Assembly: GCF_002153745.1 (NCBI RefSeq)
Contig: NZ_JOPL01000020.1
Coordinates: 1-64,000 of the forward strand
From: Acetobacter sp. DsW_063
Lineage (GTDB): Bacteria; Pseudomonadota; Alphaproteobacteria; Acetobacterales; Acetobacteraceae
Direction of reading: 5' to 3'
DNA: 64,000 nucleotides
Part shown: piece by piece, positions 26,635 through 35,554 of the stretch
Layout: every line of letters begins with the position of its first letter
Position numbering within the stretch: the stretch's first letter is position 1
Notes under the pieces: model-generated
The model's input: only the letters and a program-made list of their open reading frames with translations
What the model was told of the DNA's origin: nothing
Database searches by the model: none
Translations under genes and position numbers: made by a program

Positions 26635-27146
26635 GCATTTAATAGTCCACGTCACAGTTGGGCGGCGTCGCGCCGGACTGCGCACAAAAGTGCGTAAATC
26701 CCCCGAGACCCAAATGGCGGATGCAATCCAGACAACAGCGACGACATATCTGCTTCTCCTCACGGGGCGGAATTCGGCGGAACGGGTCAATTTTCACAAC
26801 AGCCGGCTGAGCTCGCACCAACCCTCACGATGAACATAAATGACGAACGCAGAACGCCTCTCGCGCGAAACATGGTCGCGTGCTTACTGACATCTTTACA
26901 GTGTGGAACGATTTTCCAGACGACGAGCAGCCTCTCAGGCCACGACCGTCAGACCGAAACATATGGCCCGCCCACCTCTCCATAAATGCAAACACGGCTT
27001 TATCCGCCGGACCTGTGACACCGGGAGCAAAAGCCGCGTCCCGCCACGACGAACATGCGTTCATCGTCCCGCCATAATATCGCGAAATCATGCCCACGCC
27101 GCACCGTGATCAACGGGCGCGGCGCGACAGATCAGGAACGCCCTTC
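26635..27146. other. Intergenic region without recognised gene
   Basis: About 510 nt between the manC terminator and the SH3-like gene. Short open frames occur on both strands but none has a convincing ribosome site or family-like sequence. It must hold the promoter of the downstream exported protein. I see no other structure. Confidence 0.5.
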
Positions 27147-27830
27147 ATGCCACGGCTCAGAAAATACGCTGAAACTCCTCAGGCCCGGATGCGTCTCGTA
27201 GCGTTGTCCGCCACGCTCCTCGCCACCCTGCCCGCCGCGATCAACGCAGCGCACGCACAGACGCCCGCGTTCATTCCTGGCGGTAGCTATCTCTACTCCG
27301 GCCCAGACCCTTCCTACCCGCTGGTCGGTTCTCTTCAGCCCGGAACCCAAGTCGCTACCTTCGGCTGCCTGTCCGGATGGGGGTGGTGCGACGTCGCGGT
27401 TGGGCCTCTGCGCGGATGGGTTCCGGGGCAGAACATTCAACTGCCCTATCAGGGGGGCATGGGGTCGCCCATGACCTATGGCGCGATGATGGGATTGCCG
27501 CTCATTTCGTTCGCGTTCGGCTCCTACTGGAACAACCACTACCGCTCACAGCCATGGTTTTCCGATCGTGACAGGTGGGGCGGTGGCGGTTGGGACAATC
27601 GCGGCGGGCAAGGGCCCGGACGCGGCAACATGGGCGGCATGGGCCAGCATTCAGAATTCAGATCCGGATACCAGCAAGGCGGCGGAATGGGACCCGGATC
27701 GCGCGGCGGCGATCAGGGCCGCCCCCAAGGAGGAGACGATCGCGGCGGACAAGGAGGACGTGGACCGGGACAGGGGGGCGACAGGCAAGGCGGCGGAGGA
27801 CAAGGACCTGGCGGCCACGGCCCTGGCTGA
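27147..27830 (+). CDS. Exported SH3-like protein with Gly-rich tail
   Basis: A 227-residue protein with a signal peptide (about residues 1-38, ending AAHAQT) and a bacterial SH3-like domain (about 40-100): SYLYSGPDPSYPLVGSLQPGTQVATFGCLSGWGWCDVAVGPLRGWVPGQNI. The GWGWCDV block and two cysteines fit the YraI/SH3_3 type thought to bind peptidoglycan. Residues 145-227 are almost entirely Gly, Gln, Arg, Asp and Pro, forming a low-complexity tail. It is probably periplasmic or cell-wall associated. It converges with the paralogue pair on the other strand. Confidence 0.75.
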   Translation: MPRLRKYAETPQARMRLVALSATLLATLPAAINAAHAQTPAFIPGGSYLYSGPDPSYPLVGSLQPGTQVATFGCLSGWGWCDVAVGPLRGWVPGQNIQLPYQGGMGSPMTYGAMMGLPLISFAFGSYWNNHYRSQPWFSDRDRWGGGGWDNRGGQGPGRGNMGGMGQHSEFRSGYQQGGGMGPGSRGGDQGRPQGGDDRGGQGGRGPGQGGDRQGGGGQGPGGHGPG

Positions 27831-27839
27831 CATCACAGC

Positions 27840-27872
27840 GCAGGCGGTCTTCGAAGATTGAAAGCCGCCTGC
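27840..27872. terminator. Hairpin between convergent genes
   Basis: GCAGGCGG (27840-27847) pairs with CCGCCTGC (27865-27872). The loop contains the perfect palindrome TCTTCGAAGA. It lies 10 nt after the SH3-like gene and before the convergent paralogue pair, so it can serve as a terminator, though it has no T tract. Confidence 0.55.
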
Positions 27873-27967
27873 ACAGATATCCCGCCGGGTGACTCAAAAC
27901 CCGACTTCCCGCCTACGGCGCTTCCACCTTCCCCGCCGAAGACTCTTGCGGACTTGTCCGGGTTATA

Positions 27968-28567
27968 TCAGCGGGCCGGAGCCGCGACGGCAAAGTCAGA
28001 CGGCACAGCGAACACGTCATCGGATTGGGCTGTTCTGGAGACGGATACGGCGTTCACTTTTACCTGCCCCTGCTGCGATACGCGAACCAGTATCCCGTCC
28101 GCAGTGTAGCACGCGTCCACAGGGCGCCCGTCCTGATCCGCCGTGCGCCAGAGGACGCAGCTCTGGCCAGCCGCCATGTCCGAACCCAGACGCTGAAAAG
28201 ATCCCGGGGCGACCTGCCCGGGCGGCGTCAAGGCGGCGCCGGGGGCTGGCATGACGCTCCGTCGGCGATGCAGCGTGTCCACGACAGCCAGAGTCCCGTC
28301 GCGCCAGGAGGTGACCATGTAGACCGCCGATCCTTCCGGATCGATTCTCTGCCGCAGCGACGAGACCTGCCAGCGCATACGCTGGCCGACCGGCTTCCCG
28401 CCGTCGGGAGACGCCATTTCATACCGCACATCGACATCAACCGACGGCGTCACGAATGGCCCCGTCGCGGCGTCATCCGCAGCCAGACTATGAGAGATCG
28501 ACGCAGCCCCACACATGGCGGCAAACAGAAGAACCAGCTTCCCTTTACGGAACGCTCTCGGCATCAA
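27968..28567 (-). CDS. Exported protein, second of a tandem paralogue pair
   Basis: A 199-residue protein with a signal peptide ending near SHSLAADD. The body aligns by eye with the upstream gene product: both have RYEM/TYEV at the start, a QQRIDSPDG-like RQRIDPEGS block, a stretch ending RRRSVMP or KPRIYTKL, and the shared pattern C-x2-W-x8-12-AC-[YV]-T-[AS]-DGI/L-[LI]-x-R. The two conserved cysteines may form a disulfide. It resembles DUF4412-type outer-membrane or periplasmic lipid-binding-like proteins, but I cannot assign a function. Its start overlaps the stop of the upstream gene by 4 nt. Confidence 0.65.
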   Translation of the reverse strand: MMPRAFRKGKLVLLFAAMCGAASISHSLAADDAATGPFVTPSVDVDVRYEMASPDGGKPVGQRMRWQVSSLRQRIDPEGSAVYMVTSWRDGTLAVVDTLHRRRSVMPAPGAALTPPGQVAPGSFQRLGSDMAAGQSCVLWRTADQDGRPVDACYTADGILVRVSQQGQVKVNAVSVSRTAQSDDVFAVPSDFAVAAPAR

Positions 28568-29355
28568 CGGCCTGACGCCGCATCACTCGCTACCGCGCCT
28601 GACTGTCCGGCAGCAGGCGTCACGGGCGCCACAGTCGCCTCCCCCTCCCCGGCCGCACCAGCCGGGCCAAGCACCGGCGCGCCAGCGCCGCCTCCGGGGG
28701 CGATACGATGACGGTGAACTTCCTGATAACCGGCAGGCGGCGAGAATACGCTCTGCGGTATCGGCTCGTAACTGATCGTTTTGGCGACGAGGGCGCCGTT
28801 GATCCCGTCCGCGTCCACGCCATTCTCGCGGAGGATCAAACCATCGGAAGTCACGCACGCAGTCGCCTGCCCCCTGCCTGACGTCACTGTCCAGTCCGTG
28901 CAGTGCGTCCCTGCAATCGTCGACTCACCCTCGCGCTTGAACTGCATCGAAACATCGAGAAGGAACGGGCTGCGTACGCCGTCGCGCTGTTCGAGCTTCG
29001 TGTAGATCCTCGGCTTGTGCAGCGCGATGACCACTTCTTTGCTGGTGCGGTTGAGAATCGTTGAGCCGGAGCCGTCGGGCGAATCGATACGCTGCTGCGC
29101 GCCCTGCGCCGAAAACCAGACCTTCACACTCTGCGGCTCCTGCGAACCGTCGGCGCGCACCTCGTATGTGACGACTGCGTCGCGCGTTGGCATCAGCGCA
29201 GGATGATCAACATCCGCACGGCTCTGTCCGACGGACGCGCATACCGCCACCAGTGCGAATCCCCACGAAAGCAGCCCCGACGCAACGGCGCGCCTCTTTG
29301 CCGCCGACCGCCGCGACACCCCGTTCTCCGGGGGGATGTGACCCTGTATTTTCAC
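28564..29355 (-). CDS. Exported protein, first of a tandem paralogue pair
   Basis: A 263-residue protein from a GTG start at 29355 with GGGAGGAG 5 nt upstream. A long signal peptide (about residues 1-47, ending QSRAD) precedes a domain of about 150 residues with VVTYEVRADGS, AQQRIDSPDG, IALHKPRIYTKLEQRDG and GTHCTDWTVTSGRGQATACVTSDGLILRENG. A Gly/Ala/Pro-rich C-terminal tail of about 50 residues is absent from its downstream relative. The pair is translationally coupled and probably duplicated. Exact function unknown. Confidence 0.65.
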   Translation of the reverse strand: MKIQGHIPPENGVSRRSAAKRRAVASGLLSWGFALVAVCASVGQSRADVDHPALMPTRDAVVTYEVRADGSQEPQSVKVWFSAQGAQQRIDSPDGSGSTILNRTSKEVVIALHKPRIYTKLEQRDGVRSPFLLDVSMQFKREGESTIAGTHCTDWTVTSGRGQATACVTSDGLILRENGVDADGINGALVAKTISYEPIPQSVFSPPAGYQEVHRHRIAPGGGAGAPVLGPAGAAGEGEATVAPVTPAAGQSGAVASDAASGR

Positions 29356-29406
29356 GACGCTCCTCCCACATGTTTCAGCGCAGGCAACGCGCGGACAGAC
29401 AGGAAG

Positions 29407-30105
29407 TCAACAGGGTAAGGATCTGGCGTCGACTTCCGGCCGGCCACCCATCGCGCGGATTTCATCGTCAACCAATCTCGGATCGAGATCTTCAAACCGC
29501 TCCCAGCAAGGCGGCGCCGTCACCGCCAAGTCCAGTCGCTTCTTGTAATCGTTCGCCGGAATCTCGATCCCCCCGAAACGCGCCAGATGCGCAGTCCCAA
29601 ACTGTGTATCGAGCAGAACGAAGCCCCGCAGTCGTAGCCGCGCGACCAGATGCACGAGCGCGGTTTTGGACGCATCGGTTGCGCGGCTGAACATGCTTTC
29701 GCCGAAAAAAGCCCTGCCGATGGAAACCCCGTACAATCCGCCAACCAGCACTCCGTCTCGCCAGACCTCGATGCTATGTGCGCATCCCGCCTCATGAAGC
29801 GCGCAGAACACCCTTACGATGTCCTCGTTGATCCAGGTCGATTCACGTCCCGGCGCTGGAGCCGCGCAGGCGCGCATCACCTCCTCGAACGCTCGATCAG
29901 CCGTCACCGTGAAACGAGGCCCCAGAACCGTCTTGCGCAGCCTGCGCGGCAGATGAAAGGCGTCGAGCGGCATGATTCCGCGTGGATCAGGGTCGTACCA
30001 GCGCAGGCGCGATGAATCGGCGCCGTCGGCCATCGGAAACAGCCCGGCGGCATAGGCGCGCAACATCATTGCGGGCGTCAACGATGGCATTCGCCGCATA
30101 CGCAT
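29407..30105 (-). CDS. aat: Leucyl/phenylalanyl-tRNA--protein transferase
   Basis: It adds Leu or Phe to N-terminal Arg or Lys of proteins, making them N-end-rule substrates for ClpAP. I chose ATG 30105 because a strong GGAGGTGA lies 8 nt upstream of it. The frame's first ATG is 27 nt further upstream and would bury that site. The 232-residue protein shows LRAYAAGLFPMADG, LRWYDPDPRGIMP, STWINEDIVRVFCALHEAGCAHSIEVWRDGVLVGGLYGVSIGRAFFGESMFSRATDASKTALVHLVARL and LLDTQFGTAHLARFGGIEI, all family hallmarks. Stands alone. Confidence 0.96.
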   Translation of the reverse strand: MRMRRMPSLTPAMMLRAYAAGLFPMADGADSSRLRWYDPDPRGIMPLDAFHLPRRLRKTVLGPRFTVTADRAFEEVMRACAAPAPGRESTWINEDIVRVFCALHEAGCAHSIEVWRDGVLVGGLYGVSIGRAFFGESMFSRATDASKTALVHLVARLRLRGFVLLDTQFGTAHLARFGGIEIPANDYKKRLDLAVTAPPCWERFEDLDPRLVDDEIRAMGGRPEVDARSLPC

Positions 30106-30511
30106 CGCGTCTCTCACCTCCGAAGGGCGCATCCGATTGCGTCAATACCCGGGTCGGATTTCTACATTTCGGTTCGCAGGCAGCCAAGCAGCCGCACATC
30201 TCCGACCAGCGGGAGGCCCGATCCGCTCCAAAGTATTTTCACGAAACATCGGTTAAAGGGAAATGCCTTCAGTGAATATTTTATCCCGCGTCATCGTCCT
30301 CTGGACCGTTTCCATCGGGACGACGAACGATTCCGGCGCCTACCGGAGACACCGACCGCAATCCCAGCCTCCCGCCGGCCCGCAACCTTCCCGGCGACCA
30401 CGAAACAGCAAACTCATGCTTACACTGTGTTGAGGCGACGGAAGAACCCTGCATAGGGTAGCAAAGCGCCGTCGGGTCCCGCCCCCGCATATCCCGAGAT
30501 CGGAGACAGTC
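30106..30511. other. Divergent promoter region between aat and dehydrogenase gene
   Basis: About 400 nt between two divergent genes. I see no credible gene here on either strand. A short AT-rich patch near 30235-30290 may hold promoters. Confidence 0.4.
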
Positions 30512-31480
30512 ATGTCCGCAAGCCGCCCCAGCATCGTCCGCAGCCTTCGCCTTCCGGATGCGGTCGAGGCCCGCATCGCCGCCGAATTCGACGCCCCGCC
30601 GCCGCCAGACGCGCCGTTGTCCACCGACGCGCTGCTGGAAGCCGCGCGAGAGAGAAAAGCCGTCGCCTTGCTGGTCACGCACCACACGCCGATCACGAAG
30701 GACGTTCTCGATCGCATGCCACCCGACGTAAAGCTGATCGCCACGGTCAGCGTCGGTCTCGATCACCTCGACGTAGACGCCATTCACGCGCGGGGAATCG
30801 CCCTGACGAACACGCCCGACGTGCTGACTGAATGCAACGCAGACCTCGCGCTCTTTCTCATGCTTGCCGCCGCGCGGCGCGCGAGCGAATATTCCGCGGT
30901 AATGCGCGGCGGCTGGGGCCGGACACTCGCCATGGATGAACTGCTCGGCCAGCGCGTATCAGGCAAGACGCTTGGCATTATCGGCATGGGGCGGATCGGA
31001 CAGGCTGTCGCTCGCCGCGCGCAGGGCTTCGGCATGACCGTGCTCTACAACAACCGCCGTCGCCTTTCCCCGGAACTGGAGCACGGCGCCACATGGGTCG
31101 CCGATTTGCGAGAGATGCTGCCGAAGACGCAGATTCTGAGTCTGCACCTGCCGGGCGGCCCTGAATCTGACTCCCTGATCAACGCCGAAACGCTGGCGCT
31201 TCTTCCGCGCGGGGCAATCTTCGTCAATGCGGCGCGCGGGCGCCTTGTCGACGAGGATGCTTTGCTGGCCGCCCTTGCCTCAGGACAAGTCGCTGCGGCT
31301 GGTCTGGACGTGTGCCGCAACGAGCCAAACCCCGACCCTCGGCTGCTCGCGGCCCCGAACGTGTACATGACCCCTCATGTTGGGAGCGCGACCGTCGAGA
31401 CGCGAACGGCGATGGGCATGCTCGCGCTCGACAACGTCGTGGCGGCGGTCGCCGACGCGCCTCTGCCCTCCCCCGTCTGA
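30512..31480 (+). CDS. D-isomer-specific 2-hydroxyacid dehydrogenase (glyoxylate/hydroxypyruvate reductase-like)
   Basis: A 322-residue NAD(P)H-dependent oxidoreductase that reduces a 2-oxoacid to a D-2-hydroxyacid. It has the ATVSVGLDHLDVDA region, the nucleotide-binding GKTLGIIGMGRIGQAVARRAQGFGMTVLYNNRRR (about residues 150-185; the Asn-Arg-Arg after the second strand favours NADPH), NAARGRLVDEDAL with catalytic Arg, LDVCRNEPNPDPRL with Glu, and TPHVGSAT with His. These place it in the GhrB-like glyoxylate/hydroxypyruvate reductase branch. The substrate cannot be set from sequence alone. GGAG lies 8 nt before the ATG. Confidence 0.92.
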   Translation: MSASRPSIVRSLRLPDAVEARIAAEFDAPPPPDAPLSTDALLEAARERKAVALLVTHHTPITKDVLDRMPPDVKLIATVSVGLDHLDVDAIHARGIALTNTPDVLTECNADLALFLMLAAARRASEYSAVMRGGWGRTLAMDELLGQRVSGKTLGIIGMGRIGQAVARRAQGFGMTVLYNNRRRLSPELEHGATWVADLREMLPKTQILSLHLPGGPESDSLINAETLALLPRGAIFVNAARGRLVDEDALLAALASGQVAAAGLDVCRNEPNPDPRLLAAPNVYMTPHVGSATVETRTAMGMLALDNVVAAVADAPLPSPV

Positions 31481-31509
31481 TCTCAGGTATTTCCATATTC
31501 CTGACGTGG

Positions 31510-31541
31510 CGGCATAAATCCGACAGGTTGGATTTATGCCG
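31510..31541. terminator. Perfect 12-bp hairpin after the dehydrogenase gene
   Basis: CGGCATAAATCC, an 8-nt loop GACAGGTT, then GGATTTATGCCG form a perfect stem 29 nt after the stop codon. No T tract follows. It may terminate the dehydrogenase transcript or act as an operator for the small gene 55 nt downstream. Confidence 0.55.
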
Positions 31542-31596
31542 TCGCACTCGCGCCCGGTGAACCCGACCGGCGTTCGAGACGAAGGAAGACCACGCA

Positions 31597-31752
31597 ATGC
31601 ATATGCTTATCGTCTGCCTGATCGGTATCGTCGGGAGTCGCGTGGTCGGCCTTGTCGCGCCGCACTACGCGAACGCTGCGGACGTCGCCTGCGTCGTCTA
31701 CATGATTCTGGGAATACCGGCCGCCGTGTTCACGCTACGCGAACGCGCCTGA
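31597..31752 (+). CDS. Small two-helix membrane protein
   Basis: A 51-residue protein with two hydrophobic stretches (about residues 3-19, LIVCLIGIVGSRVVGLV, and about 29-46, VACVVYMILGIPAAVFTL) separated by a short polar loop, ending in TLRERA. GAAGGAAGA lies 7 nt before the ATG, a good ribosome site. The length and GIVGSRVVGLV layout recall the small GlsB/YeaQ-like membrane proteins, but the similarity is too weak to name it. It lies alone between a perfect hairpin and a convergent ecsC-like gene. Confidence 0.55.
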   Translation: MHMLIVCLIGIVGSRVVGLVAPHYANAADVACVVYMILGIPAAVFTLRERA

Positions 31753-31947
31753 CCAACGCAGACGCCGGGACTGATTTCAAACGCCACCTCGAAACGATGT
31801 TTCACGCGAAACGTCCCGCACGCCGATGTCCCGCGCGATGAGGCGTACGCAGCCTCCGAACCCTGCCCGGGCAGTCCGTTGACCGCGCGTATGAACGCGT
31901 CGTCAACGGACATTCAGATACTCAAAATTCGGCCCGGAAAAGCGGGT

Positions 31948-32805
31948 TCAGCCGCCCGCGCGGCTGAACGCCTGATCGCGCAACGCGAGGGCTGTTTCAC
32001 GAACCGTTGGCCCGTGCTCGCGCTCAAGCCGCCGTATCGTGAAATGCGCCCGTGCAAGCGCCCTGTAATGCGCCAGGAACGCCGCGTTCAACGACGCGCC
32101 ACACAACGCGCCCGCCACAGGCATCAACTGCATCGAAATCTTCTGCCCGATCGCAAGGCCGTAATGCGACGCGACCTCGGCGATCAGCATAACCACGGGG
32201 CGTCCACGCAACACCGTCCGTGCGGAGAAATAGCCAAGTTCGCTCTCCCGCCCTTCGCCAGCATTCGGGAACGCCTTGAGCGCGAACACCTCCAGACACG
32301 CCCGACGCGCGTCCGGATCAGACAAATCCTCTCCTTCCTCGCGCGCTATGCGCGCGATCTCACGCATGATCGTCAGGGTGGTGAACCCTATATCCGGCGC
32401 AAGCCCGGCGATCCCGGCGAAGCCGCCAACAGCGCCCGACACCGCGACAGCCGCCTGCACCGCCGTCCCGCGCATGGAACGGCCGGACGACGGCGCAAGA
32501 CTTTCCCCTTCGCCTGTCCGGGGCGTTGTCTCGGCCGGGCCGCCAAGTCCGAGGATCGCCATGTCGAAGGCGCGGGCAATCGCGGTTTCCGCGATCCCGC
32601 GCAGCTTTTCCTGCATGTTCGGGGCCATGCCCAACCCACGCAGACCAAGCCGTGTGGCGTGACCGACGGCGCCGCCCATCAAATCGGCGAGACGAACCAG
32701 AACGCCCCGTCCTGACTCCACCTGATCGAGCGCCCGTTCAAGCTCCGCGATCTGATTGCCCGTAAGGGCCAGCGGAGCGAGGTCGCTTCCCGTGCTGAGA
32801 TTCAT
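31948..32805 (-). CDS. EcsC-family protein
   Basis: A 285-residue protein of the EcsC family, named for the third gene of the Bacillus ecs ABC-transporter locus; its biochemical role is unknown. Family-like stretches are GGAVGHATRLGLRGLG, AIARAFDMAILGLGG, GGFAGIAGLAPDIGFTTLTIMREIARIAREEGEDLSDPDARRACLEVFALKAF, and the C-terminal VAGALCGASLNAAFLAHYRALARAHFTIRRLERE. Several amphipathic or membrane-associated helices are likely. It is alone, with about 330 nt upstream before the next gene. Confidence 0.85.
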   Translation of the reverse strand: MNLSTGSDLAPLALTGNQIAELERALDQVESGRGVLVRLADLMGGAVGHATRLGLRGLGMAPNMQEKLRGIAETAIARAFDMAILGLGGPAETTPRTGEGESLAPSSGRSMRGTAVQAAVAVSGAVGGFAGIAGLAPDIGFTTLTIMREIARIAREEGEDLSDPDARRACLEVFALKAFPNAGEGRESELGYFSARTVLRGRPVVMLIAEVASHYGLAIGQKISMQLMPVAGALCGASLNAAFLAHYRALARAHFTIRRLEREHGPTVRETALALRDQAFSRAGG

Positions 32806-33134
32806 GTAAGTCCGTCCTGTCTCACTATGTCGCGCGCGCCAGAATCGATGATTCGGAGTTGTTTATCCAGAGTGGATTATAGCGCGCAGACCCCACTCAG
32901 GGTTGCGGAAACGCCCCTTGACCGCAAGCGTTGCGAAACCAACGTTAAAGGCGCACGGTGGAACCCTGTTCGCTGGTTCGAAACGTCGCTCATCCACCTC
33001 GCCCTGCGCGAAGACGGATCGTGAGTTCAGGCGACGTGTCGACCATGCCGGGCTTACACGGCGACGCTCAGGGCGGGGGCTGGCGCGTCGCCCGCGATCC
33101 AGTAGAAACCGGGAGCGCTTGAGGGAGGCTCATC
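32806..33134. other. Divergent intergenic region
   Basis: About 330 nt between the ecsC-like gene and an exported protein gene transcribed in opposite directions. The short inverted repeat ATCCAGAGTGGAT lies at about 32865-32877. No gene is evident. Confidence 0.4.
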
Positions 33135-33755
33135 ATGATTCGCCACATACTTGGCTTGACCGCGAGAACAACGAACGCTCCCGGCGAATCCGGCGCCCTA
33201 ACGCGCCGCATGGGCCCGCAGACTTTCGCCGTCCTGCTTGCGCTCGGCGCCGCTACCGCCCTGTCCTCGACAAACGCGCTCGCCGCCCCTGACGATGCGA
33301 TGCAGCCTTCCGATTCGTCGCTTACACAGGCCCCCGCACGAAGCGCCACGAAGCACGTCCGGGCGCGCGGCGCGCAACACGGCCGCTCCGCACAATCCAC
33401 GGCAGTCGCGTCGACGTCCGATCATTCCTCGCCGCAATCGCTGGAATCGCAGGAGCAGGCCCCGCCGCCGCCAGATGGTTACGTGCCGGTTCAAGACATG
33501 GACGTGGTGCTCGAGGCGCACTCCCCGCAGATCGCGGCGCATAGAGGTCCCGGCCTAGCCCCGGTCGACGCCCAGCAGACGCCGCGCGACGACCGCAGTT
33601 CGACGCCGCTCGCGACAATGGGGGGATATACCCTGCACGTGACCGCGCCGGTGGTGCCGCCCTATAACGGCGCCTTTACCTACACGACCTACGGCGGACA
33701 GCCGGGCAACGGCCGCAACGCGCCGGGCGCATGGGGAGCCGCTGGCGAGCCGTAA
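33135..33755 (+). CDS. Exported low-complexity protein
   Basis: A 206-residue protein with a long N-terminal region and a signal-like helix at about 34-53 ending NALAAPDD. The remainder is rich in Ser, Ala, Gln, Pro and Gly and probably disordered, with a C-terminal block GGYTLHVTAPVVPPYNGAFTYTTYGGQPG. GAGGGAGG lies 8 nt before the ATG. I do not recognise a family. It is probably periplasmic. Stands alone before hflX. Confidence 0.5.
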   Translation: MIRHILGLTARTTNAPGESGALTRRMGPQTFAVLLALGAATALSSTNALAAPDDAMQPSDSSLTQAPARSATKHVRARGAQHGRSAQSTAVASTSDHSSPQSLESQEQAPPPPDGYVPVQDMDVVLEAHSPQIAAHRGPGLAPVDAQQTPRDDRSSTPLATMGGYTLHVTAPVVPPYNGAFTYTTYGGQPGNGRNAPGAWGAAGEP

Positions 33756-34061
33756 TAGCGGGTCGTCAGCTTTCACCTGCAGTCTCCCTGCCCGCGTCGA
33801 ACTACACTCGATACCGTTATAACTGGCGCCGCTCGCCACCCCGGGGCCGTGACGCAGCCAAGTGGTCAGTTGCGTTCCCGACGCCGGTCTGACGTGCTCT
33901 TACGCAGGTCTTCGCCCGCCTCCTGACGGAGCCGCCTCGTGTACGCCTCCGCAGTGCGGCTCTTTCCTGCCGCAAACGCGCACCAATCGCCGTAGCCGTT
34001 TCAGCGGGGAGCGGTCGCTCGCCTCCATTCGGCGCCCTACGGACCCGAACATTTCCGTGCT
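33756..34061. other. Intergenic region before hflX
   Basis: About 305 nt without a recognised gene or clear structure. Confidence 0.4.
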
Positions 34062-35444
34062 ATGGCGGGCATTATGGAAACCGCCTCCCCAATTCCGCTC
34101 GCCGTGCTTGTCGGCATCCAGACGCCCGATGTGGACGACATCGCGCATGAAGCCAGCCTCGAAGAACTGGGAAGGCTGGTGAAAACGCTGGGCTATCAGG
34201 TCGTCGGCTCGGTGTCGCAAAAACGCGAGGGCACGGGCGCCGCACTTTTGCTGGGCGCGGGGAAACTGGAGGAACTGGCGGCGATAACCGGAGGCAGCGG
34301 CGTCGTAACGTCCATGGCGACGGCCCCTATGACCAAGGCCCGACGTCGGTTCGAAAAGGCCGAGGAGGCCGAGGAGGCCGACGAACCGGACGAGCCAGCC
34401 GAAACCTCTGCGGGCGCCACCCGCAAACCCGAATTCGTCATCGTCGATCACGAACTGTCGCCCAGCCAGATCCGCAACCTCGAACGCGCCACGGGCGCGC
34501 AGGTGCTGGACCGCACAGGCGTCATCGTCGAAATCTTTCATCGCCACGCCAACACCCGCGAAGCGAAGCTGCAAGTGGAGATGGCGCGCCTGAAATATGT
34601 CGCGCCACGTCTGCGTGAATCCGCTAGCGGCGGCGGGCGGCAACAGGGACGCGGCGCGGGTGAAAGTGACCTCTCGCTGGACCGCCGCAAGATTCGTGAC
34701 CGACTGGCGGAGATAAAAACCCAGCTGGAAGTCGTGCAGCGGGACAGCGACCACCGCAGATCCACTCGCCGGGATCAATTACGCGTCGCTCTGGTCGGCT
34801 ACACCAACGCAGGTAAATCGTCGCTGATGCGCGCCCTGACCGGAAGCGAAGTTCTCGTACAGGACAAGCTGTTCGCAACGTTGGACACGACAGTTCGCAT
34901 TCTTCAGCCCGAAACACGACCGCGCGTGCTCGTCTCCGACACAGTCGGCTTCATCAAGCAGTTGCCCCACGATCTGGTGGCCTCGTTCCGCTCGACCCTG
35001 TCCGAAGCGCTGGAGGCGTCATTGCTGCTGTTCGTGGTCGACGCTTCCGACCCGACTTACGAAGCGCAGCTTGAGGTCAGCCGCAGCGTCTTGCATGAAA
35101 TCGACGCAGATGCTGTCCCCTCCCGGCTCGTTCTGAACAAGATGGATCGCGTGGACGCCGAAAAGCGCGCCGCTCTGATGGAGAAACATCCGGGCGCAAT
35201 CATGCTCTCCGCCCACAACCCCGAAAACGTCAGCGATCTGCGCGAAACCATTATCGCGTTCTTCGAAGCCGGAATGGTGGACGACGTGCTCACGCTGCCT
35301 TACGCAAAGCAAAGCCTGATCGGCGAGATTTACGAAAGCGCACGGGTTCTGTCTGAGGAACATGACGAGATAGGTCGTGTGCTGACGGTGCGCGGCCTGC
35401 CTGGCGCCATCGCGAGGTTGAAGCGGGGCCTCGCTGCGGGGTGA
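34062..35444 (+). CDS. hflX: Ribosome-associated GTPase HflX
   Basis: A 460-residue GTPase that binds 50S subunits and splits stalled or heat-damaged ribosomes. The N-terminal nucleotide-binding domain (about 11-165) contains LLLGAGKLEEL and LSPSQIRNLERATGAQVLDRTGVIVEIFHRHANTREAKLQVEMARLKY, followed by a Gly-rich turn, a coiled coil (about 205-235) and the G domain: P-loop GYTNAGKS (246-253), DTVGFI, and NKMD. Residues 97-116 are an acidic Glu/Ala/Asp insertion (from tandem GAGGCCGAG codons), which is unusual. ATG 34074 is an alternative start. It is not next to hfq. Confidence 0.93.
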   Translation: MAGIMETASPIPLAVLVGIQTPDVDDIAHEASLEELGRLVKTLGYQVVGSVSQKREGTGAALLLGAGKLEELAAITGGSGVVTSMATAPMTKARRRFEKAEEAEEADEPDEPAETSAGATRKPEFVIVDHELSPSQIRNLERATGAQVLDRTGVIVEIFHRHANTREAKLQVEMARLKYVAPRLRESASGGGRQQGRGAGESDLSLDRRKIRDRLAEIKTQLEVVQRDSDHRRSTRRDQLRVALVGYTNAGKSSLMRALTGSEVLVQDKLFATLDTTVRILQPETRPRVLVSDTVGFIKQLPHDLVASFRSTLSEALEASLLLFVVDASDPTYEAQLEVSRSVLHEIDADAVPSRLVLNKMDRVDAEKRAALMEKHPGAIMLSAHNPENVSDLRETIIAFFEAGMVDDVLTLPYAKQSLIGEIYESARVLSEEHDEIGRVLTVRGLPGAIARLKRGLAAG

Positions 35445-35554
35445 AATGTTTCCCAGGCGCGTCATGGACGCGACGCGCACCCGCTTATCTGGGCTCTGAC
35501 TGCGCGCCTGCTATATTCTCATCGTGGCGTCTCTAACTTCCTGTCGCTCACGTG

